A stretch of 64,000 bases of DNA, from the NCBI RefSeq assembly GCF_011045195.1, contig NZ_CP049199.1:1-64000 (forward strand), given 5' to 3'. The position numbers were made by a program, and so were the translations under genes. Shown here piece by piece: positions 57,412 through 64,000 of this stretch (position 1 is the first letter of the stretch; every line of letters starts with the position of its first letter). The stretch comes from Caulobacter soli (GTDB lineage: Bacteria > Pseudomonadota > Alphaproteobacteria > Caulobacterales > Caulobacteraceae). The notes under the pieces are model-generated. The model did not search any database. It saw only the letters and a list, made by a program, of their open reading frames with translations, and had not been told where the DNA came from.

Positions 57412-58290
57412 TCAGATCACCTCGACCGCCACCGAAGCCGCCGCGAGCGCCTGAACCACCGCCGGATCGACCGGGGCCACCACCAGCCGGACGATCTGCT
57501 TTCCCTCGCGGGCCAATTCGATCAGACGCTCGGCCCCGACCTCGGCCGGGTCCAGCCGATGGACGTCACGGCGGGCCATGGTGACGACCTCCGCATCGGC
57601 GCCCTCGTCGGCGACCAACACGTCGGCGGCGCCCAGCGCCCGGAGAGCGCGCAGCGTCAGCAGGTCCGAAGGCCCTTTGCCGGCGATGAACCGCACCTTG
57701 CCCTCGCGGCCCACGCCCTTGGCCAGGGCCTGGCGGAACAGCTGGCCGGCCTTGTCCATGTCGCCGGCCATGGCCGCCTGGGCGGCCTCGCCGGCCACGG
57801 CGTCGCGCAGGAAGGCCCGGCGCTCGTGCAGGGCGGGCAGGGCGCCGCGCACCTCGTCCTGGAACTTGCGCAGCAGCGCCGCCACCCGGCCCGAGCCCTC
57901 CGGCACCTGGGCCTCGATGTCGTTGCGCAGCTTGGTGGCCAGGGTCGGCGAGGCGCCGCCCGTGCCGACGGCCGCCACCACCTCGCCGCGGTCGATCACG
58001 GCGGGGGTGTTGAAGTCGCTCATCGTTGGCTTGTCGACGACATTGACCAGCACCCGCGCCGCGCGCGCGGCGCTGGCGGCGGCCTGCAGGAACACCTCGT
58101 CGTCGCCGGCCACGAAGGCCAGCACGGCGCCGGCATAGGTCCCCGGCAGGAAGGCGGCGTGGCCGTCGACCCGCACCAGGGTGGCCGGCGAACCGTCGAA
58201 CAGCCGGGCCTTGTTGTCGGCGGCTTCGCCGCTGCCGGCGATCACGACCTTGCGGCCGGCGAGCGGGAAGTAGGCGGGGAAGGAATCCAA
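57412..58290 (-). CDS. Siroheme synthase-like precorrin-2 dehydrogenase with truncated methylase domain
   Basis: Residues 1-190 match the CysG B module/Met8: NAD-binding FPLAGRKVVIAGSGEAADNKARLF, NVVDKPTMSDFNTPAVIDRG and GTGGASPTLATKLRNDIEAQVP, followed by the dimerisation helices. This part oxidises precorrin-2 to sirohydrochlorin and may chelate iron. Residues about 198-292 resemble only the first third of the uroporphyrinogen methylase (VRFIAGKGPSDLLTLRALRALGAADVL). The rest of that fold, including most of the SAM site, is absent, so methylase activity is very unlikely. 292 residues against 457 for CysG. Confidence 0.82.
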   Translation of the reverse strand: MDSFPAYFPLAGRKVVIAGSGEAADNKARLFDGSPATLVRVDGHAAFLPGTYAGAVLAFVAGDDEVFLQAAASAARAARVLVNVVDKPTMSDFNTPAVIDRGEVVAAVGTGGASPTLATKLRNDIEAQVPEGSGRVAALLRKFQDEVRGALPALHERRAFLRDAVAGEAAQAAMAGDMDKAGQLFRQALAKGVGREGKVRFIAGKGPSDLLTLRALRALGAADVLVADEGADAEVVTMARRDVHRLDPAEVGAERLIELAREGKQIVRLVVAPVDPAVVQALAAASVAVEVI

Positions 58291-58436
58291 GGCGCGGGTC
58301 CTGACACGGCAACGAACGTCACGGTCAGGCTAGCCTGCCTGAACCAAGATTTCACTGGCGGGTTTGGGTCTTAGCAGTGTTAGATTCGGTCTGGCTGGGC
58401 TGTCGGGCCCCGCTTTTCGCGTGGGAGGCGAAAGCC

Positions 58437-58991
58437 ATGACGTCGACGTTGGACATCAACGGCAAGACGGTCGCCGTGAAGGCCGCCCCCGAGACGCCCC
58501 TGCTATGGGTCCTGCGCGACGAACTGGGCCTGACGGGCACCAAGTTCGGCTGCGGCATGGCCCAGTGCGGGGCCTGCACGGTCCACGTCAACGGCGATCC
58601 CGTGCGCTCGTGCGTGACCCCGATCGCGGCCCTGGAGGGCGCCAAGATCGCCACCATCGAGAGCCTGGGCGGAACCCATCCGCTGCAGCAGGCCTGGGTC
58701 CGCCACGACGTGCCCCAGTGCGGCTACTGCCAGTCGGGCCAGATCATGTCGGCCGCCGCCCTGCTGGCCCAGACCAAGGCGCCCAGCGACGAGGACATCG
58801 ACAACGCCATGAGCGGCAACATCTGTCGCTGCGGCACCTATCAGCGGATCCGCGCCGCCATCAAGGACGCCGCCGGCCTGGCCGCCGCGCCGGTGGTCGC
58901 CGCGCCGCCCGCCCAACCCGTGGCCTCCAACGATGTCGACGACGAGATCGCCGCGGCGTCTGGTTCGACCAGCCGGGGGGTGGGTCAATGA
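58437..58991 (+). CDS. (2Fe-2S) small subunit of a molybdenum hydroxylase (IorA type)
   Basis: Electron-transfer subunit with two 2Fe-2S clusters: the plant-type [15 protein letters not shown] (plus a later Cys) and the helical [10 protein letters not shown]...CRCGTYQRI. 184 residues, longer than the usual 150-160 by an A/P-rich C-terminal tail. The ATG at 58437 gives the canonical start [14 protein letters not shown]; the open frame begins 20 codons earlier without support. The stop overlaps the start of the large subunit (ATGA). Confidence 0.94.
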   Translation: MTSTLDINGKTVAVKAAPETPLLWVLRDELGLTGTKFGCGMAQCGACTVHVNGDPVRSCVTPIAALEGAKIATIESLGGTHPLQQAWVRHDVPQCGYCQSGQIMSAAALLAQTKAPSDEDIDNAMSGNICRCGTYQRIRAAIKDAAGLAAAPVVAAPPAQPVASNDVDDEIAAASGSTSRGVGQ

Positions 58992-61183
58992 ACGGGCCGT
59001 TCCGGAAACTCCAGCCCCAGGATGGCGTCAGCCGCCGGGACGTGGTGGTCGGCGCGGCCCTCGTGGGCGGAGCCCTGCTGGTCGGCTGTTCGCCGGCCGA
59101 CCTGATGAGCGCCGGCTCCAAGGTCGAGCCCGGGGCGTTCGGTCCGTTCATCCGGTTCGATCCGGACGGGGCGGTGACCGTGCTGTCCAAGCACATCGAG
59201 TTCGGCCAGGGCAATCACGCCGGCCTGGCGGCCATCGTGGCCGAGGAGCTGGACGCCGACTGGAGCCGGGTCAAGGTCGTCCACGCGCCGGCCAACGCCA
59301 AGCTCTATGGCAACACCACCGCCGGTATCCAGCTGACCGGCGGCTCCTCGGCGATCTCCAATTCCTGGGAGCAGCTGCGCAAGGCCGGGGCCGGGGCGCG
59401 GGCGATGTTCGTGCAGGCGGCGGCCACGCGATGGAACGTCCCGGTCGGCGAAATCGCCGTCAAGGACGGGGTGGTCAGCCACGCCGGCGGCAAGAGCGCC
59501 GGGTTCGGCGAGCTGATCGCCGACGCCGCCAAGATCGCCCCGCCCGAGACCCCGACCCTGAAGGATCCCAAGACCTTCACCCTGATCGGCACCGACCGCG
59601 TGCGTCGCAAGGACAGCCTGATCAAGAGCAACGGAACCGCCCGCTATACCCAAGACGTCCAGCTGCCCGACATGCTGGTGGCCGTGGTCGCCCACGCGCC
59701 GCGCTTCGGCGGCAAGGTGAAGAGCTTCAACGCCGACGACGCCAGGAAGGTGGCCGGGGTGGTCGACGTCCACGAGATCCCGACCGGCGTGGCGGTGGTC
59801 GCCGACACCACCTTCGCCGCCCGGATGGGCCGCGAGGCGCTGAAGATCGAGTGGGACGAGGGCAAGGTCGAGACCCGCAGCTCGGCGACGATCGCCCAGC
59901 AGTGGCGCGACATCGCCGCCGGCAAGGGTCCCGCCGACCTGAAGTGGCAGGCCTTCGACTCCAAGGGCGAGGCCGCGGCCGCTTCGGCCGGCAAGGGGGC
60001 CCAGGTCCTCGAGGCGACCTACGACTTTCCCTACCTGGCCCACGCCACCATGGAGCCGATGAACTGCGTGGCGATCGTCGACGGAAACAAGGTCAAGCTG
60101 ATCCACGGTTCCCAAGCCCAGACCCTGGACCAGATGGCGGCGGCCAAGATCGTCAAGACGCTGCCTGGGTCGGTCGAGATCGAGACCCTCTACGCCGGCG
60201 GCTCGTTCGGCCGGCGGGCCAACTTTCCGTCCGACTACGTGGCCGAGTGCGTGACCATCGCCCAGAAGGTCGGCAAGGGCCGGCCGGTGAAACTGGTCTG
60301 GACCCGGGAGGACGACATGCAGGCCGGCTTCTTCCGGCCGCTGGTTCACCACGCCGTGCGCGTGACGCTGGACAAGGACGGCTATCCGGCGACCTGGCGC
60401 CATCGGATCGTCACCCAGTCGATCATGAAGGACTCGCCGATGCCCTCGAAGGGCCCCGACCAGACCGCGATCGAGGGAACGTCCGGCTCGCCCTACCTGA
60501 AGGCCACCCCGATCGTCGACGCCCAACTGGCCTTGCCCGAGGGCGGGGTTCCGGTGCTGTGGTGGCGATCGGTGGGGGCGACCCACACCGCCTTCGTCAT
60601 GGAGCACACCATCGACCAGCTGGCGCTGAAGGCCGGCAAGGACCCGGTGGACTATCGCCGCGCCCTGTACGCCAAGGCCGGTCCCGAAGCCGCCCGTCAC
60701 CTGGCGGCCCTGAACCTGGCGGTCGAGAAGGCCGGTCCCGCGCCGACGGCGGGCTTCACGCGCGGCGTGGCCGTGCACGAAAGCTTCGGCTCGGTCGTGG
60801 CCCAGGTCGCCGAGGTCAAGCTGGTCGACGGCCATCCCCGGGTCGGCCGGGTGGTCACGGCGATCGATTGCGGCGTGGCCGTCTCGCCCGACCAGATCGC
60901 CGCCCAGATGGAGGGCGGGACCTGCTATGGCCTGTCGGCGGCGCTCTACGGCGAGATCACCCTGACCGACGGCAAGGTCGACCAGAGCAATTTCGACACC
61001 TACCGCGTGCTGAGGATGAACGAGGCGCCGACAGTCGAGACCCACATCGTGCCCTCCGGCAATCCGCCCAGCGGGGTCGGCGAACCAGGCACGCCAGTGA
61101 TCGCTCCGGCGGTGGCCAACGCCCTGTTGGCGCTGTCCAAGACGCCGACGACCCGCCTGCCGTTCGTTCGCGCCGGGGTCTGA
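58988..61183 (+). CDS. Molybdopterin-binding large subunit of a molybdenum hydroxylase (IorB type)
   Basis: Catalytic subunit of an isoquinoline 1-oxidoreductase/aldehyde-oxidase-like enzyme using molybdopterin cytosine dinucleotide. The 731-residue protein has a twin-arginine-like N-terminus ([20 protein letters not shown], also a possible lipobox), the IorB-type [21 protein letters not shown], and the active-site glutamate in [18 protein letters not shown] near 700. It is a Tat-exported periplasmic enzyme by this reading. Electrons would leave through IorA to a cytochrome, as no FAD subunit is present. Substrate unknown. Confidence 0.92.
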   Translation: MNGPFRKLQPQDGVSRRDVVVGAALVGGALLVGCSPADLMSAGSKVEPGAFGPFIRFDPDGAVTVLSKHIEFGQGNHAGLAAIVAEELDADWSRVKVVHAPANAKLYGNTTAGIQLTGGSSAISNSWEQLRKAGAGARAMFVQAAATRWNVPVGEIAVKDGVVSHAGGKSAGFGELIADAAKIAPPETPTLKDPKTFTLIGTDRVRRKDSLIKSNGTARYTQDVQLPDMLVAVVAHAPRFGGKVKSFNADDARKVAGVVDVHEIPTGVAVVADTTFAARMGREALKIEWDEGKVETRSSATIAQQWRDIAAGKGPADLKWQAFDSKGEAAAASAGKGAQVLEATYDFPYLAHATMEPMNCVAIVDGNKVKLIHGSQAQTLDQMAAAKIVKTLPGSVEIETLYAGGSFGRRANFPSDYVAECVTIAQKVGKGRPVKLVWTREDDMQAGFFRPLVHHAVRVTLDKDGYPATWRHRIVTQSIMKDSPMPSKGPDQTAIEGTSGSPYLKATPIVDAQLALPEGGVPVLWWRSVGATHTAFVMEHTIDQLALKAGKDPVDYRRALYAKAGPEAARHLAALNLAVEKAGPAPTAGFTRGVAVHESFGSVVAQVAEVKLVDGHPRVGRVVTAIDCGVAVSPDQIAAQMEGGTCYGLSAALYGEITLTDGKVDQSNFDTYRVLRMNEAPTVETHIVPSGNPPSGVGEPGTPVIAPAVANALLALSKTPTTRLPFVRAGV

Positions 61184-61315
61184 CCGTCACGCGAGCGAAA
61201 TAAAGGGCGCTCGGCGTAGCGAAATTCGATGCGAGTTTGACGGATCGCGCACCGCGCGGACACGATCGGTCAAGTCTTGCTGGACGTCGGGCGAGCCGCG
61301 AACCATTTTAGCGGC

Positions 61316-62023
61316 ATGGTGGACTCTGGTGACAACCTGGGCTTTGAGCGGCTGACTCCTCGAGAGCGGGAGATTCTTCGGCTGATCGCTCAGCATCGAC
61401 AGTCCAAGGAAATCGCCCGCCTGCTGCGCCTTTCGCCCAAGACGGTCGAGATGCACGTGCTCAGCGCGCGGCGCCGGCTGGCCGGCCTGAACCGTCGCGA
61501 CGCCGCCCTGGCCTTCATCGCCTGGGAAACCGACCCCGGTAATGACTACCGTAAGCAATCGGCTGAGCTAGCCACGGCCCAGTCCGAGGGCTCTTCTCGC
61601 TTCAACAGCGAGAGCAGCCATGACCAAATTTTCCGCCAACAGTTCGAGCCCGGCCTCGGCCTTCTTCATCGCGAGCTGGCAGTCCCTGGAAGAGGGTCTG
61701 ACCTTGATGGCGGGGACGCCGGAACGCGGTCGCCTGGTGGCGGAGACGGTCTCGGCGCTGCGCAAGGCGCAGGCGGCGGGCGACCCGCCGGGCAAGTTGC
61801 TCCTGAGGGTCCTGGCCGCGACGGCCTTCCTGGCGGACGACACGCCCCTGCGTACGGAAGGAGTTGGCGCGATGACCTGACTCCTTTGCAATGGCTGGGT
61901 CTGATCCTCGCGGTCGCCACCCTGGGCGGAATCCTGCTCGGGACGGTCACGATGGGCGCCCATGAATTCCTCTACGCCCTTCAGCGGTTCCGCGAGGGCT
62001 GGAGCCCGCCTCCGGCGAACTGA
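61316..62023 (+). CDS. LuxR-type HTH protein with a C-terminal membrane segment, linker overlapped by another gene
   Basis: The N-terminal 85 residues are a LuxR/GerE DNA-binding domain (LTPREREILRLIAQ, KEIARLLRLSPKTVEMHVLSARRRL). The frame stays open for 235 codons and ends with a good hydrophobic helix (LTPLQWLGLILAVATLGGILLGTVTMG). Residues about 105-190 are Gly/Arg/Pro-rich with poor third-position GC and read like a shadow of the gene at 61620-61880. Either the protein is HTH-linker-TM with another gene overprinted on the linker, or the HTH and TM parts belong to separate genes or were split by frameshifts. The ATG at 61316 is preferred to a TTG at 61277. Confidence 0.55.
   Translation: MVDSGDNLGFERLTPREREILRLIAQHRQSKEIARLLRLSPKTVEMHVLSARRRLAGLNRRDAALAFIAWETDPGNDYRKQSAELATAQSEGSSRFNSESSHDQIFRQQFEPGLGLLHRELAVPGRGSDLDGGDAGTRSPGGGDGLGAAQGAGGGRPAGQVAPEGPGRDGLPGGRHAPAYGRSWRDDLTPLQWLGLILAVATLGGILLGTVTMGAHEFLYALQRFREGWSPPPAN
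61620..61880 (+). CDS. Small helical hypothetical protein nested in the LuxR-type frame
   Basis: 86 residues in a different frame from the LuxR-type frame that spans it. Third codon positions are almost all G or C, the genome's coding signature, whereas the spanning frame is AT-rich at third positions here. The sequence has predicted helices (FFIASWQSLEEGLTLM and RLVAETVSALRKAQAAG). The ribosome binding site is weak. Its TGA stop overlaps a CTG of the membrane-helix part of the other frame. Function unknown. Confidence 0.6.
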   Translation: MTKFSANSSSPASAFFIASWQSLEEGLTLMAGTPERGRLVAETVSALRKAQAAGDPPGKLLLRVLAATAFLADDTPLRTEGVGAMT

Positions 62024-62095
62024 CGCCGAACTTCCAAAAACCATTTCATTGACTTGAACGTACGGGGGGGACCCGTGCGACGGGAGAGCCATGCC

Positions 62096-62446
62096 ATGAA
62101 ACGTACCGAAGCCGCTCGCGCTGGCGCTGAAAAGCTGATGCGCGCCGAAGCCGCCATCGACGCGGCCCTGCGCGAAACCGCCGAACTGATGGGCCTGCTG
62201 CCCTCGCTCCGGCTGGAGTCCAAGCTGTCCGCCGTGCTCGGTCAGGAAGCCGTCGCCAACCTGGGCGAGACCCTGGCCCACATCGTTTCCGCGCGCCGGA
62301 CGATCATCGAGACGCACAGCGCCCTGGCCACCGTGCGCACCCAGATTGGTTGCGGCGCCCTGGCCGTCGGCGACCTGGACAAGGGAGTCGAAGTGACGCG
62401 CACCACCGGCCGCCTGCAGGCGGTGTCCGGCGGCCTGGCCGCCTGA
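62096..62446 (+). CDS. Small helical hypothetical protein
   Basis: Not recognised. 116 residues, alanine-rich and largely helical (AARAGAEKLMRAEAAIDAAL, VANLGETLAHIVSARRTIIETHSALATVRTQIG), no signal peptide or membrane segment, one cysteine. The ATG at 62096 follows a GGGAGA site; an upstream GTG-type start would put this site inside the gene. It resembles in style the small proteins at 61620 and 62502. Confidence 0.7.
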   Translation: MKRTEAARAGAEKLMRAEAAIDAALRETAELMGLLPSLRLESKLSAVLGQEAVANLGETLAHIVSARRTIIETHSALATVRTQIGCGALAVGDLDKGVEVTRTTGRLQAVSGGLAA

Positions 62447-62501
62447 CGCCATCTGGTCCGTTCACGGCGCAAGCCGTCCTTAGACTCATGGGAGACGTGC
62501 A

Positions 62502-62726
62502 ATGAGCACCGCCCAGACCGTCCAGTCGCAGCAGGACACCTCGGACGACGAGCTCAATGAGTTCCGTCAACACCTGCGCGCTCTTGGACCCGTGCAGCGC
62601 CGAATTCTGTCGGTGCTGATGCCCCAGCTGGTGGCTCTCGACAAGGCCGGCGACGCCGATGGCGCGCTGAGCATCATCGAGGAAGTGAAGACCATTCTGT
62701 GGGAAGGCCGCCGGACCCGGCATTGA
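62502..62726 (+). CDS. Small hypothetical protein
   Basis: Not recognised. 74 residues, acidic, Q/D-rich start, then two helices (LNEFRQHLRALGPVQRRILSVLM and GDADGALSIIEEVKTILW). The ATG has GGGAGA nine bases upstream. It follows the 62096 gene by 55 bases in the same direction, and a hairpin at 62769 lies after it. Confidence 0.7.
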   Translation: MSTAQTVQSQQDTSDDELNEFRQHLRALGPVQRRILSVLMPQLVALDKAGDADGALSIIEEVKTILWEGRRTRH

Positions 62727-62768
62727 CCGACCGGAGGTTGCTTCTCTGGAATTCTCGTCTGAGGCATG

Positions 62769-62798
62769 GTGACGCCCGATCTTAGTCTCGGGCGTCAC
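62769..62798 (+). other. Perfect 11-bp hairpin before the membrane protein gene
   Basis: GTGACGCCCGA (62769-62779) and TCGGGCGTCAC (62788-62798) around tcttagtc, ending four bases before the putative TTG start at 62803. No T tract. It either ends the small-gene transcript or masks the initiation region of the next gene. Confidence 0.65.
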
Positions 62799-62802
62799 CA
62801 CC

Positions 62803-63219
62803 TTGCAGCTTCACACCCTCATTTCCCTGATACTGGCGATCCTGGTCTGCGGGTTGGCGATGTGGCGCGGCGATCAGCCCGCGCGGTGGAACGGCGCGAC
62901 GCTGCTGGCCTCGTGGCTGGGGTCGATCCTGGTTCACGACCGCGACCCCTACAACGCCGACTACGCCTTGCTGGCGATCGACATCACGACGCTGGTGATC
63001 TTCGCCTGGATCTCGACGCGCAGCCGCCTCCTCTGGACGATCGTCGCCACGGCGTTCATGGCGATCATCGTCGGCTCCCATATCGCGGTGATGATCGACT
63101 TCCGGGTGACCTTCAACACCCTGAAGGCCGGCATGGCGATCTGGAGCTATGGGATCCTGGCGTGCATCGCGTTCGGAACCTGGGCCGGCCGCCATCGTCG
63201 CGATCACGCCCGCTCCTGA
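62803..63219 (+). CDS. Four-helix hypothetical membrane protein
   Basis: Not recognised. 138 residues with about four hydrophobic segments (LISLILAILVCGLAMW, a short one at about 33-45, ALLAIDITTLVIFAWI, LLWTIVATAFMAIIVG and SYGILACIAFGTWAG), so mostly membrane embedded, ending in a basic tail. The TTG at 62803 is the only plausible start and has no clear ribosome binding site; it sits right after the hairpin. Convergent with the mocA-like gene four bases away. Confidence 0.6.
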   Translation: MQLHTLISLILAILVCGLAMWRGDQPARWNGATLLASWLGSILVHDRDPYNADYALLAIDITTLVIFAWISTRSRLLWTIVATAFMAIIVGSHIAVMIDFRVTFNTLKAGMAIWSYGILACIAFGTWAGRHRRDHARS

Positions 63220-63223
63220 TCCG

Positions 63224-63844
63224 CTATCGGGTGAGGTCTCCGGGCCGATCGACGTCGAACAGGACACCGGCGTCCCCGCTCTCCACCAGCGCTAGGCGTT
63301 CGTCCAGGGCGGCCAGCACCTCGCGGGCGCCGAGGTCGCCGCCCAGGTTTCGCAGGGCGGGAAAGCAGACCTTTCCGAACAGCACCGGATGGCCGCGCCG
63401 TCCCGAAAAGCATGGCGCGACGGCGTCGACGCCCGGGACCAGGGCCTGGGCCAGGTCTCGCGCCAGGCCGAGCGGAACGCGCGGCATGTCGCCGAGAAAA
63501 ACGAAGGCCGCGTCGCAATCGGTCGGCAGGGCGCGAGCGGCCGCCCGGAGAGAAGCGCCCATGCCCTCGGCGGCGTCGGTCGCCACGACGATGTCGAGAT
63601 CGTCCGCGCGGCCCAGGGCCTGGGCTTGATCGCGGGCGACCTTGGCCAGCTCCGCGTCGCCGTCGGTGACCAGCAGCACGCGTCGCGCGGGGGCCGCGAA
63701 CGCCGCATCCAAGGCGCCGGCCACCAGGGGGCGACCTTCGAACGGCGCCAGCAGCTTGCGGCCGCCGGACTGCTCGGCGAACCGGCGCCCGGCCCCGGCC
63801 GCCAGGACCACGGCGTCGCACCGCGTGCTTTTTCTTTCCGCCAT
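63224..63844 (-). CDS. MobA/MocA-like molybdenum cofactor nucleotidyltransferase
   Basis: NTP-transferase fold: the N-terminal AVVLAAGAGRRFAEQSGGRKLLAPFEGRPL is the nucleotide-binding loop, and VFLGDMPRVP carries the metal-binding DMP motif. 206 residues. The sequence is nearer MocA (CTP:molybdopterin cytidylyltransferase) than MobA, and cytosine dinucleotide is the form needed by the IorAB-type hydroxylase encoded nearby; that link is inference. Divergent from moaA with 29 bases between the starts. Confidence 0.85.
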   Translation of the reverse strand: MAERKSTRCDAVVLAAGAGRRFAEQSGGRKLLAPFEGRPLVAGALDAAFAAPARRVLLVTDGDAELAKVARDQAQALGRADDLDIVVATDAAEGMGASLRAAARALPTDCDAAFVFLGDMPRVPLGLARDLAQALVPGVDAVAPCFSGRRGHPVLFGKVCFPALRNLGGDLGAREVLAALDERLALVESGDAGVLFDVDRPGDLTR

Positions 63845-63873
63845 GCCGTCGCGCGCCTATCTTACAGACAGAC

Positions 63874-64000
63874 ATGACGCCCTATGACGCCAGCCCCGCG
63901 CAAGCGGTTACCCGCGCCTCGCGCCCGCCAAGCCGTCTGATCGACGGTTTCGGCCGCGCGGTGACCTATCTGCGCGTCTCGGTCACCGACCGTTGCGACC
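63874..64000 (+). CDS. moaA: GTP 3',8-cyclase MoaA (5' end only)
   Basis: The first 42 codons are present: an N-terminal tail, then LIDGFGRAVTYLRVSVTDRC, which is the MoaA start and the first cysteine of its radical-SAM cluster motif. The gene runs off the window. MoaA makes the first intermediate of molybdenum cofactor from GTP. The ATG at 63874 is the only good start; the gene is divergent from the mocA-like gene. Confidence 0.92.
   Translation, partial: MTPYDASPAQAVTRASRPPSRLIDGFGRAVTYLRVSVTDRCD

Overview
The window reads as a high-GC alphaproteobacterial chromosome, most likely Caulobacter or a close relative in the Caulobacteraceae. Gene content and order point that way (dnaA, alkB, dnaK, dnaJ, mutS, glnD, murJ, trpS, then tsaB-rimI-fur-miaB-phoH-ybeY-corC-lnt-XRE-metK). 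So do the Caulobacter-type DnaA and Fur sequences, and dnaK promoters matching the Caulobacter heat-shock and housekeeping consensus. Base 1 is the dnaA start codon, as in a sequence file linearised at dnaA. I see no rRNA, tRNA, CRISPR array, prophage or insertion sequence. Species assignment is inference.

Layout. 1-17 kb holds replication initiation (dnaA), alkylation repair (alkB), an exported M1 aminopeptidase, the dnaK-dnaJ chaperones, mismatch repair (mutS), the nitrogen sensor glnD, an unrecognised membrane protein and the lipid II flippase murJ. 17-24 kb holds trpS, a compositionally foreign DUF3800 gene, a CYP153-type P450, an Nfu Fe-S carrier, a nitroreductase behind a strong palindrome, and two tandem DUF1131-like lipoproteins. 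23.5-33.8 kb is an RNA-processing, envelope and methionine block: tsaB, rimI, fur, miaB, phoH, ybeY, corC, lnt, an XRE regulator, metK, trmB and, convergent, ppa. 34.2-47.4 kb is the classical translation/transcription block rimP-nusA-ylxR-infB ... rbfA-truB-rpsO-pnp, with four unrelated genes inserted between infB and rbfA and several internal terminators.

47.4-52.9 kb carries a small Cys-rich protein, RNase T2, a LysE exporter, and a Fur-box-controlled siderophore receptor followed by its PKHD hydroxylase partner. 52.9-58.3 kb carries a multi-PAS hybrid kinase, an MHS-family transporter with an inserted domain, and a siroheme-synthase-like protein with a truncated methylase half. 58.4-64 kb carries a molybdenum hydroxylase pair (iorAB type), a cluster of small unknown proteins beside a LuxR-type regulator with a gene nested in its linker, and molybdenum-cofactor genes (mocA-like; moaA runs off the end).

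Intergenic DNA is rich in dyad elements. There are three copies of a 113-133 bp palindromic element, copies of a CCCGGCGAAGGCCGGG-type inverted repeat, a 29-nt perfect inverted repeat, and a gggacacac hairpin family. No large previously undescribed system is certain. The best candidates for novelty are the nested-gene/small-protein cluster at 61.3-63.2 kb, the siroheme chimera, the dnaK-dnaJ intergenic hairpin, the operators before the nitroreductase and metK, and the terminators around nusA.
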